A stretch of 64,000 bases of DNA from Pseudonocardia sp. HH130629-09 (GTDB taxonomy: Bacteria > Actinomycetota > Actinomycetes > Mycobacteriales > Pseudonocardiaceae): positions 2,046,001-2,110,000 of the forward strand of contig NZ_CP011868.1 of NCBI RefSeq assembly GCF_001294645.1. The letters are read 5' to 3'. Positions 1 through 9,331 of the stretch are shown here, one piece after another (the first letter of the stretch is position 1; every line of letters begins with the position of its first letter). The position numbers were made by a program, and so were the translations under genes. The notes under the pieces are model-generated. The model saw only the letters and a list, made by a program, of their open reading frames with translations, was not told the origin of the DNA and did not search any database.

Positions 1-999
1 GCCGGTGCTGACCAGCGCGTCGAGCAGCACGGTGTGCGCGGTGTCGGCCGGGTCCGCGACGCCCGAGGCGCGCAGCACGACCACGGCGAGGGTCCCGTCC
101 GGCTCCACCCCGGCCTGGCGCAGCCGTACCCGGGTCTCCGGCCGGTCGCCGGTGTCGGCGGCGATCCGGGCCAGCGCGTCGTCGGCGATCGGGCGGGCCA
201 CCGCCGCGCCCTCGCGGCGCCGGGACCGGTCCAGCGCGGCGATGGCGGCCAGCTCCCCGACGGCGTCGACGGCCTCGGTGCCCGCCTGCGCAGTGCCCGG
301 CGGCAGCTGCGCGGCGACCAGCCAGCCGGTGGTCCGTGCCGTTCCCGGTGCCGCGGGGACCACCAGGTGCGCGGCACCCTCCCGACCGGCCGGGACGGTC
401 ACCGGCAGCCGGCCCGCGGTGAGGAACCCGGCGACGACGGCGTCGCGCTCGGCGTCGGGCAGGGCCGGCCCGGCCAGGAGGCCGCCCGCGGCGGTGAGCA
501 CCCGGCAGACCAGCCCGGTGCCCGCCGAGACCGCCCCGGCCAGCTCGGCCAGCTCCGCGCCGCCGGCGAACGCGGCGAGCAGCCGCCGGTGCCGGCCCAG
601 GGTGTGGGCGAGCCGGTCCCCGCGGGCCGCGGACAGCGCCCCGATCACCACCTCGGTCACCGCGCCGAACGACACGTCCACCGGGACCGCGATCAGGACG
701 AGGTCGTGGCGGCGGCAGGCGTCGACGACGTCGCCCGGGATGTCGCCGAACACGGCCTCGCCGGCCACCAGCGCCGCCGCCCCGGGCCGGGCGACGGCCG
801 CGACGAACCGCTCCGAGTCCGCCGTTGTCCGCCGCCACACCAGCCCGGACACCACCAGCTCACCGCCGCCCAGGTAACGCGACGGGTCGGGCAGGTCGGT
901 CGGGTACACCCAGCGCACGGACCGGTCCAGATCGGCCGCCGAGCCGTGCAGGACCCGCAGCCGCAGCTCCGGTCGCGCGACGAGCTCCGAGAGCAGCAT
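1..999 (-). CDS. PucR-family transcriptional regulator, partial
   Basis: Regulator of the type that controls purine degradation. Read from ATG at 999 leftwards, it gives 333 codons and runs off the left edge. The start MLLSELVARPELRLRVLHG is the typical opening of the PucR N-terminal domain (about residues 1-125). A GGDEF-like middle region follows, and the C-terminal helix-turn-helix lies outside the window. A TAG in frame 12 nt upstream of the ATG rules out an earlier start. No clear Shine-Dalgarno precedes it. It is divergent from the 8-oxoguanine deaminase/xanthine dehydrogenase operon, which makes that operon its likely target. The family call is from sequence; the target is inferred from position. 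Confidence 0.85.
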   Translation of the reverse strand, partial: MLLSELVARPELRLRVLHGSAADLDRSVRWVYPTDLPDPSRYLGGGELVVSGLVWRRTTADSERFVAAVARPGAAALVAGEAVFGDIPGDVVDACRRHDLVLIAVPVDVSFGAVTEVVIGALSAARGDRLAHTLGRHRRLLAAFAGGAELAELAGAVSAGTGLVCRVLTAAGGLLAGPALPDAERDAVVAGFLTAGRLPVTVPAGREGAAHLVVPAAPGTARTTGWLVAAQLPPGTAQAGTEAVDAVGELAAIAALDRSRRREGAAVARPIADDALARIAADTGDRPETRVRLRQAGVEPDGTLAVVVLRASGVADPADTAHTVLLDALVSTG

Positions 1000-1092
1000 G
1001 GGAGGAACCTACAACTCGGTGCACCCGGCGGGACCCCGATTCGTCACAGTGGTGCCTTCTCCTGGTGACCGTCACACGGTGCACTGGGGTCC
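1000..1092. promoter_or_regulatory. Divergent control region between pucR-like gene and purine operon
   Basis: This 93-bp gap must hold both promoters. It contains CGGTGCAC twice, at 1017-1024 and 1077-1084, exactly 60 bp apart. A short inverted repeat GTGAC-C-GTCAC lies at 1065-1075. These are candidate regulator sites, but I recognise no established PucR consensus here. Confidence 0.35.
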
Positions 1093-2469
1093 ATGCAGCA
1101 GCCGAACGCCGGGCGGACCGCCAGCCGGGTCGCCATCGAGGGTGCCCACGTCGTCACCGTCACCGGGGAGGAGATCCCCGGCGGGCACGTCGTCGTCGAG
1201 GGGGAACGGATCGCCGCCGTCGGGCCCGGCCCCGCCCCGGCGGGGTCCTACGACCGCAGGGTCGACGCCCGCGGCTGCCTGCTCACCCCGGGGCTGGTCA
1301 ACACCCACCACCACCTCTACCAGTGGGTGACCCGCGGACTCGCCGTCGACCACACGCTGTTCGAGTGGCTGACCACGCTCTATCCGGTGTGGGCCGGCAT
1401 CGACGAGCACGCCGTGCACACCGGCGCCACCGGGGCGCTGTCGGCGCTCGCGTTGTCGGGATGCACGACCACCACCGACCACCACTACGTCTTCCCCCGG
1501 GAGGGCGGTGACGTGCTCGGCGCCGAGATCCGGGCCGCCCAGCAGGTGGGGCTGCGGTTCCACCCGACCCGCGGGTCGATGGACCTGGGGCGCAGCGCGG
1601 GCGGGCTGCCGCCGGACCACGTGGTCTCCGACCGCGACGAGATCCTCGCCGCCTCCGCCGACGCCGTCGCCCGCTGGCACGACCCGTCACCGGGGTCGAT
1701 GCTGCGGATCGCGCTGGCGCCCTGCTCGCCGTTCTCGGTGACACCGGAGCTGATGCGGGAGTCCGCTGCGCTGGCCCGCGAGCTCGGTGTGCGGCTGCAC
1801 ACCCACCTCGCCGAGACCGACGACGAGGAGGCGTACTGCCGGGAGCGCTTCGGCGCCACCCCCACCGAGTACGTCGCCGACCTGGGCTGGACCGGGCCCG
1901 ACGTGTGGTTCGCCCACACCGTGCACCTCGACGACGAGGCGGTGAAGACCATCGGCGCCACCGGCACCGGCGTCGCGCACTGCCCCACCTCCAACGGCCG
2001 TCTCGGTGCCGGCATCGCGCGGGTCCGTGACCTCGTCGACGCCGGCGCCCGGGTCGGGATCGGCGTCGACGGCGCCGCCTCCAACGAGGGCACCCACCTG
2101 CTGGAGGACGTCAAGCACGCCGTCCTCTTCGCCCGCGCCGCGGGCGGCCCCCGCGCCCTGTCGGTGCGCGAGGCCCTGGAGCTCGGCACGCTCGGCGGCG
2201 CCCGGCTGCTCGGTCGCGAGGACGAGATCGGGTCGATCGAGACCGGGAAGCTCGCCGACCTCGCGCTGTGGCGCCTCGACGGGTTCCGGCACCGCGACGT
2301 CGCCGACCCGGTGGCCGCCCTGGTCCTGGGCACCCCGCCGCCGCTGGAGCTGTTGCTGGTGCACGGCCGCCCGGTCGTGGAGAAGGACACGGTCCTCACC
2401 GTCGACACCGACGCCGTCGCCGCCGAGTGTGCCGCGGTGCACCGCGACCTCGTCTCGCGGGCCGGGTGA
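1093..2469 (+). CDS. 8-oxoguanine deaminase-type amidohydrolase
   Basis: Metal-dependent amidohydrolase, 458 residues, of the 8-oxoguanine deaminase/hydroxyatrazine hydrolase group. It would convert an oxidised purine to a urate-pathway intermediate in the cytoplasm. Residues 70-75 (NTHHHL) carry the HxH metal site of the TIM barrel. Further metal ligands appear in LHTHLAET, FAHTVHLDD and the late aspartate of GVDGAASNE. A SIETGKLADLAL tail, typical of the superfamily, closes the composite beta-sandwich. The gene leads an operon with the two xanthine-dehydrogenase-like genes (4-bp gap to the next). The operon context favours a purine substrate over a triazine one. The exact substrate is inferred. 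Confidence 0.82.
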   Translation: MQQPNAGRTASRVAIEGAHVVTVTGEEIPGGHVVVEGERIAAVGPGPAPAGSYDRRVDARGCLLTPGLVNTHHHLYQWVTRGLAVDHTLFEWLTTLYPVWAGIDEHAVHTGATGALSALALSGCTTTTDHHYVFPREGGDVLGAEIRAAQQVGLRFHPTRGSMDLGRSAGGLPPDHVVSDRDEILAASADAVARWHDPSPGSMLRIALAPCSPFSVTPELMRESAALARELGVRLHTHLAETDDEEAYCRERFGATPTEYVADLGWTGPDVWFAHTVHLDDEAVKTIGATGTGVAHCPTSNGRLGAGIARVRDLVDAGARVGIGVDGAASNEGTHLLEDVKHAVLFARAAGGPRALSVREALELGTLGGARLLGREDEIGSIETGKLADLALWRLDGFRHRDVADPVAALVLGTPPPLELLLVHGRPVVEKDTVLTVDTDAVAAECAAVHRDLVSRAG

Positions 2470-2473
2470 GCGG

Positions 2474-3280
2474 ATGGATCTGCACACCGTCACCGGGTTC
2501 CGGCGCGCCCGCGAGCGCGCCGACCTGGCGCTGGCTCCGGGGGAGCGGATCCTCGCCGGCGGGACCTGGCTGTTCTCCGAGCCGCAGCCCGGCGTCACCG
2601 GCCTGGTCGACCTGACCACGATGGGCTGGGAGCCCCTGGAACCGCTGCCCGACGGCGGCCTGTCGGTGGCGGCGACCTGCCCGATCGCCGACCTCGCCGG
2701 GTACGGGGAGCGCACCGGGGTCCCGCTGTTCGCCCAGTGCGCGCACGCCCTGCTGGCGTCGTGGAAGATCTGGCACACCGCGACCGTCGGCGGGAACGTG
2801 TGCCGTGCCTACGCCGCCGCCGGGATGGTCGCGCTCGCCGCGACGCTCGACGGCGTCGCCGTCGTCTGGACCCCCGACGGCGACGAGCACCGGGTCCCGG
2901 TCGCGACGCTCGTCACCGGGAACGGCACCACCGCGCTGCGCCCCCGCGAGGTCCTGCGCGCGGTCGAGCTGCCCGGTGCCGCACTGCGCGCCCGCACCGC
3001 CTTCCGCAAGATCGCACTCGCCGAGCTCGGCCGCTCCGGCGCCGTGCTCACCGGGCGGGTCGACACCGCGCGCGACGGCGGCGCGGCCACGTTCGTGATC
3101 ACCGCCGCGACCGAGGCCCCCACCGTCCTGCGCTACCCGGCCGGTGTGCCCGACGCCGACCGGCTGCGCGCCGACGTCGACGCCGTCGACGGCTGGTACA
3201 CCGACCCGCTCGGTTCCGCGGACTGGCGCCACGGGGTCAGCGCGGTGCTGCTGGAGCAGATCCGGGAGGAGCTGTCGTGA
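2474..3280 (+). CDS. FAD-binding subunit of molybdenum hydroxylase (xanthine dehydrogenase family)
   Basis: A protein of 268 residues corresponding to the FAD (medium) subunit of xanthine dehydrogenase-like enzymes. It would pass electrons from the iron-sulfur clusters to FAD and on to an acceptor. The N-terminal half has the FAD_binding_5 pattern, including a glycine-rich AGGTWL near residue 30 and the [15 protein letters not shown] stretch near residue 105. The C-terminal part fits the CO_deh_flav_C domain. The ATG at 2474 follows the preceding stop by 4 bp. The gene overlaps the next by 4 bp (GTGA), so translation is probably coupled. It is short for the family, but no domain is obviously missing. 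Confidence 0.85.
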   Translation: MDLHTVTGFRRARERADLALAPGERILAGGTWLFSEPQPGVTGLVDLTTMGWEPLEPLPDGGLSVAATCPIADLAGYGERTGVPLFAQCAHALLASWKIWHTATVGGNVCRAYAAAGMVALAATLDGVAVVWTPDGDEHRVPVATLVTGNGTTALRPREVLRAVELPGAALRARTAFRKIALAELGRSGAVLTGRVDTARDGGAATFVITAATEAPTVLRYPAGVPDADRLRADVDAVDGWYTDPLGSADWRHGVSAVLLEQIREELS

Positions 3281-6000
3281 AGCTGCACATCAACGACACC
3301 GAGCTGGAGGCCGAGCCCGCCCCGGGGCAGTGCACCCGCACGTTCCTGCGCGAGCACGGGCACGTGGAGGTGCGCAAGGGCTGCGACGCCGGGGACTGCG
3401 GCGCGTGCACCGTCCTGCTCGACGACCGGCCCGTGCACTCCTGCCTGATCCCCGCCCAGCGTCTCGACGGCGCGCGGGTCACCACCGTAGCCGGGCTGGC
3501 CGGGCCGGACGGGGAGCTGCACCCGGTGCAGCAGGCGTTCGTGGAGAAGTTCGGCTACCAGTGCGGGTTCTGCACGGCCGGGCAGATCGTCACCGCGTCC
3601 GCCCTGACCGCCGAGGACCTCGACGACCTGCCGCGGCGGATGAAGGGCAACCTGTGCCGCTGCACCGGCTACCGCAGCATCCGGGAGGCGATCGAGACCG
3701 GCGTCCGTCGTGGGTGCGCCGCCGACGGTCCGCGCGCCGCGGAGGGCACGGTCGGCTGCTCGGCCCGGCCCCCGGCGGCCGAGCGCATCGTCACCGGCAC
3801 CGAGCCGTTCACCTTCGACGTCGACCTCACCGGTGCCCTGCACCTGCGGGTCCTCGGCTCCCCGCACGCCCATGCCCGGATCCGGTCGATCGACGCCACC
3901 GCCGCACGGGCCGCGCCGGGCGTCGCGCTGGTGCTGACCCACCACGACGTGCCGGACCTGCGGTACTCCACCGCCCGGCACGAGCACCGCACCGACGACC
4001 CCGACGACACCCGGATGCTCGACGACGTCGTCCGGCACGTCGGGCAGCGGGTCGCGGCCGTCGTCGCGCAGAGCCCGGCACAGGCCGAGGCCGCCTGCGC
4101 CCTGATCGCCGTCGACTACGAGGTGCTGCCCGCCGTGCTGGACCCGGAGGCGGCCCGCCTGCCCGGTGCGCCGCTGGTGCACCCGGACCGGACCCCGGCC
4201 GACCGCGTCGACGAGGCGTCCCGCAACGTCGTGCTCGCCCTGCACGGCGGACACGGCGGTGACGTCGACGCCGCGCTCGCCGGGGCCGCGCACACCGTCA
4301 CCGGCACCTGGCGCACCAGCCGCGTCTCCCACGCCCAGCTCGAGTGCCACGGGGCGATCGGCTCCCTCGACGACGACGGGCGGCTCGTCGTCCGCGCGGG
4401 GACCCAGGTCCCGTTCCTCACCCGCGCCGAGCTCGCCCGCGTGCTCGACCTGGACCCCGACCGGGTCCGGGTGCACACCGCGCGGGTCGGCGGCGGGTTC
4501 GGCGGCAAGCAGGAGATGTTCGCCGAGGACCTCGTCGGGCTCGCGGTGCTGCGGACCGGGCGCACCGTCGTCCATGAGTTCACCCGGACCGAGGAGTTCA
4601 CCCGCACCGCGTTGCGCCACCCGATGCGGGTCGCGGTCACCCTCGGCGCCGACGACGACGGCCGGCTCACCGCGATGAAGCTCGACGTCCTGTCCGACAC
4701 CGGCGCCTACGGCAACCACTCACGCGGGGTGCTGTTCCACGCCGTCGCCGAGTCGGTCAGCGTCTACAACTGCCCCGTGAAGCACCTCGACGCCGAGGTC
4801 GTCTACACGAACAACGTCCCCAGCGGCGCGTTCCGCGGTTACGGCCTGGGCCAGGTGATGTTCGCCGTCGAGTCCGCGATGGACGAGCTGGCGATCGTCG
4901 CCGGCCTCGACCCGTTCGACCTGCGGCGGCGCAACATGGTCCGCGCCGGGGACCCGCTGCACGTCGCCCACCACGGCGACCCCGAGCACGACCTGCACTG
5001 GACCAGCTACGGCATGGACCAGTGCCTCGACCTCGTGCAGGACGCACTGGCCGACGGCAGCGGCGGCCCCGTGCCGGACGGCCCGACGTGGCGCGTCGGC
5101 GAGGGCACCGCCCTGGGCATGATGACGACGATGGCCCCGTTCGGCCACGCCGCCACCACCACGGTGACCCTGCTGCCCGGCGGGCGCTATCGGCTCGGTG
5201 CCGGCACCGTCGAGTTCGGCAACGGCACCACGACGACCCACCGCCAGGTCGTCGCGACCGTGTTGGGGACGACCGCGGACCGGGTCGACGCCCACCACGG
5301 CGACACCGACGCCTGCGGCTACGACACCGGGGCGTTCGCCTCGGCGGGCACCACCGTGGCGGGCAAGGCCCTGCACGCCGCGGCCACCGCGCTGCGGGCC
5401 CGCATCCTGGCGGTGACCGGCGTCGGAGAGCTGCACGCCGACGGCGTCACGACCCCCGACGGCGAGTGGTCCCTCGACGAGGTGCTGGCCGCCGCGTCGT
5501 CGCCGGGGGGACTGTCCGCGACGGGGGAGGAACCCGGCACCGCGCGGGCGATCACCGCGAACTGCCACGGCGTGCGGGTCGCGGTGGACACCGCCACCGG
5601 CGAGGTCCGGGTGCTGCGCTCGGTGCAGGCCGTCGACGCCGGCACCGTCCTGAACCCCGAGCAGCTGCGCGGGCAGGTGGAGGGCGGCGCCGCGATGGGG
5701 CTGGGCAGCGCGCTCTACGAGGAGGTGTACGTCGGGGAGTCCGGGGAGATCCTCAACCCGGTGTTCCGCACGTACCGGGTGCCGCAGATGGCCGACGTCC
5801 CGGTCACCGAGGTGCGCTACGCCCGCACCCACGACGCGCTGGGCACGTACGGCGCGAAGTCGATGAGCGAGGCGCCCTACAACCCGGTGGCGCCCGCGGT
5901 CGCGAACGCGATCCGCCGGGCGCTGGGGGTGCGGCCGTACCACCAGCCGTTCAGCCGCGACCGGGTGTGGCGGCTGGCAGCCGGTGGTACGGCGCCCTGA
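3277..6000 (+). CDS. Fused 2Fe-2S and molybdopterin subunit of xanthine dehydrogenase-like enzyme
   Basis: A 907-residue protein that joins the small iron-sulfur subunit to the large molybdenum subunit. Residues 1 to about 150 hold two 2Fe-2S clusters: Cys36, Cys41, Cys44 and Cys56 form the plant-ferredoxin-type site, and YQCGFCTAG plus GNLCRCTGY form the second. The rest is the aldehyde oxidase/xanthine dehydrogenase fold with [11 protein letters not shown] and [11 protein letters not shown]. Near the end, [17 protein letters not shown] sits where the catalytic glutamate is expected. GTG at 3277 overlaps the FAD subunit stop. Order and coupling suggest one hydroxylase acting on a purine next to the deaminase. 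Small and large subunits are usually separate genes, so the fusion is noteworthy. Confidence 0.87.
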   Translation: MKLHINDTELEAEPAPGQCTRTFLREHGHVEVRKGCDAGDCGACTVLLDDRPVHSCLIPAQRLDGARVTTVAGLAGPDGELHPVQQAFVEKFGYQCGFCTAGQIVTASALTAEDLDDLPRRMKGNLCRCTGYRSIREAIETGVRRGCAADGPRAAEGTVGCSARPPAAERIVTGTEPFTFDVDLTGALHLRVLGSPHAHARIRSIDATAARAAPGVALVLTHHDVPDLRYSTARHEHRTDDPDDTRMLDDVVRHVGQRVAAVVAQSPAQAEAACALIAVDYEVLPAVLDPEAARLPGAPLVHPDRTPADRVDEASRNVVLALHGGHGGDVDAALAGAAHTVTGTWRTSRVSHAQLECHGAIGSLDDDGRLVVRAGTQVPFLTRAELARVLDLDPDRVRVHTARVGGGFGGKQEMFAEDLVGLAVLRTGRTVVHEFTRTEEFTRTALRHPMRVAVTLGADDDGRLTAMKLDVLSDTGAYGNHSRGVLFHAVAESVSVYNCPVKHLDAEVVYTNNVPSGAFRGYGLGQVMFAVESAMDELAIVAGLDPFDLRRRNMVRAGDPLHVAHHGDPEHDLHWTSYGMDQCLDLVQDALADGSGGPVPDGPTWRVGEGTALGMMTTMAPFGHAATTTVTLLPGGRYRLGAGTVEFGNGTTTTHRQVVATVLGTTADRVDAHHGDTDACGYDTGAFASAGTTVAGKALHAAATALRARILAVTGVGELHADGVTTPDGEWSLDEVLAAASSPGGLSATGEEPGTARAITANCHGVRVAVDTATGEVRVLRSVQAVDAGTVLNPEQLRGQVEGGAAMGLGSALYEEVYVGESGEILNPVFRTYRVPQMADVPVTEVRYARTHDALGTYGAKSMSEAPYNPVAPAVANAIRRALGVRPYHQPFSRDRVWRLAAGGTAP

Positions 6001-6009
6001 GGTGCGTGG

Positions 6010-6888
6010 TCAGCCGCGGCGTCGGGCGTACTCCAGCAGCGCGGTCGCGGTGAGCTTGCCCAGCTCGTTCGCGGCGAGCGGGCTGTCGCCGGTGATGACG
6101 TTGCGGTCGGTGGTGCAGCGGCCGGTCATGTCGTCGTTGACGACGCGGATCCCCTCGTTCTGCAGCGCCGCGCCGAGCAGCCACGGCATCTCGCCCGGCA
6201 GGTAGCCGATGTCGATGTTGGCCCCGGCGTCGAGCGCGTCGGGGAACACGCACATCTCGTAGCCCTCGAACACCGAGCGGCCGCGGCCGATCCGGGTCGC
6301 GAGGAACGCGGCCGGCCCGTGGCACAGCGACACCACGAGGCGGTCGGTGCGCATCGCCCACTCCAGCGTGTCACGGACGTCGGTGGAGAACGGCAGCCCG
6401 GACAGCGCGCCGTGCCCGCCGGGGACGAACACCGCGAGGTAGTCCGAGTCGTCGCCCAGTTCGCGGTCGACGACCTCGGCCAGGGACTTCGGGGCCCGCC
6501 ACTGCGCGATCAGCTTGTCGCGGGCGCTGCCGACCGCCTCGTCCTCCCCGGGGTAGGCCCACCATTCGAACTTCGCCGGGTTGCCGGTGAGCGTCGCGAT
6601 CTCGACGCCGAACCCGGCCTCCAGGATGTGGTGCAGGGGGAGCAGCGTCTCCACCGGGTGGTTGCCGGTGGAGAAGAACGTGCCGTTGCCCATCCGCAGG
6701 TAGCGCTCGTCGGTGGCCAGGACGAGCACCTTCCACCGGCCGCCGGACCAGGCGTGCCGCTCGGTGGCGAGACCGTCGAAGTCGGTCCGCGGCGCGGTGT
6801 AGGCGTCGAGCGAGTACGGCGACGGGAAGTAGGCGTCGTGCTCGGCCGGGTCTGCGGTCGGGTCCTTGCTGAGCGTGCTGTCGGACAT
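6010..6888 (-). CDS. hchA: Hsp31/HchA-type glyoxalase III / chaperone
   Basis: A 292-residue DJ-1/PfpI superfamily protein of the Hsp31 class. Family members convert methylglyoxal to lactate without glutathione, and chaperone and deglycase activities are reported. The nucleophile elbow is VVSLCHGPAAF with Cys189 and His190. PLHHILEAG (His86, His87) matches the Hsp31 metal site region. The length fits the E. coli protein (about 283 residues). The ATG at 6888 has a GGAGG 8 nt upstream on the minus strand. It is convergent with the dehydrogenase operon and appears monocistronic. The ORF is intact. Confidence 0.9.
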   Translation of the reverse strand: MSDSTLSKDPTADPAEHDAYFPSPYSLDAYTAPRTDFDGLATERHAWSGGRWKVLVLATDERYLRMGNGTFFSTGNHPVETLLPLHHILEAGFGVEIATLTGNPAKFEWWAYPGEDEAVGSARDKLIAQWRAPKSLAEVVDRELGDDSDYLAVFVPGGHGALSGLPFSTDVRDTLEWAMRTDRLVVSLCHGPAAFLATRIGRGRSVFEGYEMCVFPDALDAGANIDIGYLPGEMPWLLGAALQNEGIRVVNDDMTGRCTTDRNVITGDSPLAANELGKLTATALLEYARRRG

Positions 6889-6973
6889 CGGGGTGCCTCC
6901 GGGTCGTTCGTGCGGTGCCGACGCGGCGTACCCCCGCCCGGTGCCGGTGAACCGCGCCGCCGTGCGTTCACCA

Positions 6974-6989
6974 ACTTGTCCATACAGGG
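6974..6989. promoter_or_regulatory. Candidate GntR operator upstream of alcohol dehydrogenase gene
   Basis: The site reads ACTTGT-CCAT-ACAGGG. Its left half and the first three bases of its right half match the perfect palindrome in front of the FAD oxidoreductase gene (9277-9292). It lies 31 bp before the start of the alcohol dehydrogenase, so the GntR regulator at 8472-9206 may control both units. Assignment is by similarity of the two sites only. Confidence 0.5.
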
Positions 6990-7019
6990 AGGTGGACGGC
7001 CCGGCGAGGTGGTGCGACC

Positions 7020-8084
7020 GTGGCGGGCATGACAGCTCCCGTGACGACCGCCCGCTACGCCCGCTGGGACGGCGTCGGCGCCCCGTTCCGCCTGGTCACG
7101 ACCGCGCTCGGCGAGCCGGGGCCGGGGGAGGCCCTGGTGGAGGTCGATCTGGCGACGGTATGCGGTTCGGACCTGCACACGACCCGCGGGCACCGCTCGT
7201 CGCCGGTGCCGGGCGTGCTCGGGCACGAGCAGGTCGGGCGGGTCGTCGCGACGGCGCCGGGCCTGCACCACGTCGACGGGGCGCCGGTCCGGACCGGCGA
7301 CCGGATCGTCTTCTCGGTCGCCGCGTCCTGCGGGGAGTGCCGCCGCTGCCGTCGCGGGATCCCGCAGAAGTGCACCGACCTGCACAAGTACGGCCACGCC
7401 CCGCTGGACGAGGCCCGCCCGCTGACCGGCGGGTTCGCCACCCACTGCCTGCTCGCCCCGGGCACCGCGACAGTCGTCGTCCCCTCAGCTGTGCCCGACG
7501 AGGTCGCTGCACCCGCCTCGTGCGCGACGGCCACGGTCGCCGCGGTCCTCGACGCCGCCGGCTGGCCGGGCCCGGGAGCGCGGGTGCTGGTGACGGGCGC
7601 GGGCATGCTCGGTGTGACCGCGGCGGCGATGGCGTCCCGCGCGGGCGCCGTGGTCGTGGTCGCCGACCCGCACCCCGACCGCCGCGACCGGGCCCGCCGC
7701 TTCGGCGCCGCGGACACGGTCGGGACCCCGCCGGAGCGGGCGTTCGACGTCGCGCTGGAGCTGTCCGGTGCACCCGCCGCCGTGCGCACCTGCCTCGACG
7801 CGCTCGACGTCGGCGGCACCGCCGTCCTCGCCGGGTCGGTCTCACCCGGCCCCGCGGTGGGGCTCGATCCGGAACACCTGGTCCGTGGGCTGCACACGGT
7901 CGTCGGCGTGCACAACTACGCCCCCCGCCACCTCACCGCCGCGGTCGCGTTCCTCGTCGCCGAGCACGCGCAGTTCCCGTTCGCGGAGCTGACCGGCGGA
8001 CCGTGGTCCCTCGACGCGCTCGACGACGCCTTCGCCGCCGCCGGGGCGCCGGGTGCGGCGCCGCGCCAGGCCGTGCGTCCCTGA
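7020..8084 (+). CDS. Zinc-dependent alcohol dehydrogenase, phosphonate-cluster type
   Basis: A 354-residue MDR-family NAD(P)-dependent dehydrogenase. The catalytic zinc site is seen in TVCGSDLHTTRGHRS and GVLGHEQVGRV. The structural zinc loop has four cysteines in CGECRRCRRGIPQKC, and the nucleotide fold is seen around VLVTGAGMLGVTAAA. It resembles the alcohol dehydrogenases reported in phosphonate breakdown clusters (the TIGR03366 type, from memory), and position agrees. GTG at 7020 is preceded by a GAGG; an in-frame ATG at 7029 is the alternative start. A GntR-type operator lies just upstream. Its substrate could be a phosphonate-derived alcohol or aldehyde, but the sequence does not decide this. 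Confidence 0.8.
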   Translation: MAGMTAPVTTARYARWDGVGAPFRLVTTALGEPGPGEALVEVDLATVCGSDLHTTRGHRSSPVPGVLGHEQVGRVVATAPGLHHVDGAPVRTGDRIVFSVAASCGECRRCRRGIPQKCTDLHKYGHAPLDEARPLTGGFATHCLLAPGTATVVVPSAVPDEVAAPASCATATVAAVLDAAGWPGPGARVLVTGAGMLGVTAAAMASRAGAVVVVADPHPDRRDRARRFGAADTVGTPPERAFDVALELSGAPAAVRTCLDALDVGGTAVLAGSVSPGPAVGLDPEHLVRGLHTVVGVHNYAPRHLTAAVAFLVAEHAQFPFAELTGGPWSLDALDDAFAAAGAPGAAPRQAVRP

Positions 8085-8471
8085 CGTCGCGCCCGATCGT
8101 CGGGCCGGGCGGGCCCGGTGGGGCCGGGGCGCTGTCGTCGCCGCCCGCGCGAAGAGGTCCGGAGCACCATGTCTGCGGAGACGGTCCGTGCGGCGGGGTG
8201 TGCGCGGGCTTCTCCGCTCGTACGGATGCCGGCCGCTGATGTCGCGGCGGACCCGACTCCAGGGGCCTGCGGAACAGCTCATCGCATGAACCGATTCGGC
8301 CGGGCGGCTGTCCTCCCGCCTTCGGAGGGGGATGCGTGTCGATTCGCTTACCCGGTAAGCGAGTTCGGAACAGGGGCATCTCTGGGTGGTAGCGGCAGCG
8401 ACGGCGGCAGGGGTAACGGCGGCGAAGGTGGCGGCGGCTGTGGCGGCGGTGCGACTCCCCTCCCCGCCCGC
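8085..8471. other. Intergenic stretch between convergent dehydrogenase and gntR genes
   Basis: This 387-bp stretch has no convincing gene. An open frame starts at ATG 8169 with a GGAG 7 nt upstream, but it runs antisense into the GntR gene to 8609 and encodes low-complexity Gly/Pro/Arg-rich sequence, so I do not call it. The only ordered element is a 19-bp palindrome at 8344-8362. From about 8390 to 8455 a purine-rich GGCGGC-type repeat fills the space. Confidence 0.5.
8344..8362. promoter_or_regulatory. 19-bp palindrome, possible operator
   Basis: Perfect inverted repeat with 9-base arms, TCGCTTACC and GGTAAGCGA, around one central C. The single-base centre suits a dimeric repressor site better than an RNA hairpin. 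It lies between two gene 3' ends, with no promoter-proximal gene recognised beside it. Confidence 0.4.
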
Positions 8472-9206
8472 TCACTCCCGCGCGAACCCACCCCGCCCGC
8501 TGCGGGTGTTCGTCACCGTCACGGTCGCGACGTCCGGGCGGTAGCGGTCCTCCGACCACTCGAGGGCGTCCCCGGCGGAGTCCCAGGTCAGCCGCCGTTC
8601 GCGGAGTAGGGGGTGTCCGACCTCGACGTCGAGCAGGGACGCGTCGAGCTCGTCGGCGGCGACGGCGTCGAAGGTGTGCCGGGCTGCGTGCAGGTCGACG
8701 CCCTGGCCGGTGAGCAGGGCGTAGATCGACCCGGCGTTGAGGTCGGCGTCGAGCAGGGCGCGCCCGACCTTCTCCACGTAGGTCATCCGCTCCAGCATCG
8801 CGGGACGGTCGTCGAGCAGGCGCAGCCGGATCAGCTGGACCGCGTAGTCCTCGGGCTCCAGGCCCAGCGCCGCCGCGACCGCGGGCGACGGGTGCCGCAG
8901 CGCGATCTCGTGCAGGCGCTGGCCCGGGACGTGGCCGGTCAGCTCCGCGCGCCGGGTGAAGGACAGGAACGACTCGAACGGCTGGGCGGGTACCGCGTCG
9001 AGCACCACCGGGCGCCGGCCCTGCCCGCCGCCGATCAGGCCCTCGTCGCGCAGGGCGGCCAGGGCCTGGCGGACGGGGCCGCGCGACGCCGAGAACTCCC
9101 GGCACAGCTCGGCCTCGGACGGCAGCGCCTCGCCGACCCCGATCGCGCCGCTGCGGATACGGGTGCGCAGCTCGTCGGCCAGTGTGCGGTGCAACGGGGT
9201 CCCCAC
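8472..9206 (-). CDS. GntR/HutC-family regulator of phosphonate cluster (PhnF-like)
   Basis: A 244-residue regulator with an N-terminal winged helix-turn-helix (LADELRTRIRSGA, then LPSEAELCREF and SRGPVRQALAAL) and a C-terminal UTRA ligand domain (residues about 95-240). I choose GTG at 9206. The longer frame reaches a TTG at 9290 that lies inside the operator palindrome. The gene is divergent from the FAD oxidoreductase/phn operon, and two ACTTGT-type sites flank the units it would control. The ligand is probably a phosphonate or a breakdown intermediate, inferred from neighbours. Confidence 0.8.
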   Translation of the reverse strand: MGTPLHRTLADELRTRIRSGAIGVGEALPSEAELCREFSASRGPVRQALAALRDEGLIGGGQGRRPVVLDAVPAQPFESFLSFTRRAELTGHVPGQRLHEIALRHPSPAVAAALGLEPEDYAVQLIRLRLLDDRPAMLERMTYVEKVGRALLDADLNAGSIYALLTGQGVDLHAARHTFDAVAADELDASLLDVEVGHPLLRERRLTWDSAGDALEWSEDRYRPDVATVTVTNTRSGRGGFARE

Positions 9207-9276
9207 GGACGGTGACTCTACAAGCGACAGGCCGCTGAGCACGACGTCCAGTGGGCGGGCAGGTGAACGGTTCTCA

Positions 9277-9292
9277 ACTTGTATCGACAAGT
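9277..9292. promoter_or_regulatory. Perfect GntR-type operator palindrome
   Basis: ACTTGT-ATCG-ACAAGT is a perfect inverted repeat with 6-base arms. It lies in the gap between gntR (start 9206) and the FAD oxidoreductase (start 9332). A related site precedes the alcohol dehydrogenase at 6974. The form is like HutC/UTRA-subfamily operators. Confidence 0.6.
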
Positions 9293-9331
9293 CATTGCGG
9301 TCCGGGACATCCGGCTGGCACCGTCGCCGCC

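Noticed and set aside
2737..3276. N-terminal extension of the molybdenum enzyme upstream of GTG 3277
   Set aside because: The extra frame lies entirely inside the FAD-subunit gene in another frame and is Arg-rich shadow sequence. The GTGA overlap fits the downstream start.
8118..8609. An open frame beginning before ATG 8169 with a ribosome-site-like GGAG
   Set aside because: It runs 138 bp antisense into the gntR gene, and its translation is low complexity. No family pattern is visible.
9207..9290. Longer N-terminus for the GntR regulator starting at TTG 9290
   Set aside because: The extra codons overlap the perfect operator palindrome and have no similarity to the family. GTG 9206 directly precedes the conserved helix-turn-helix.
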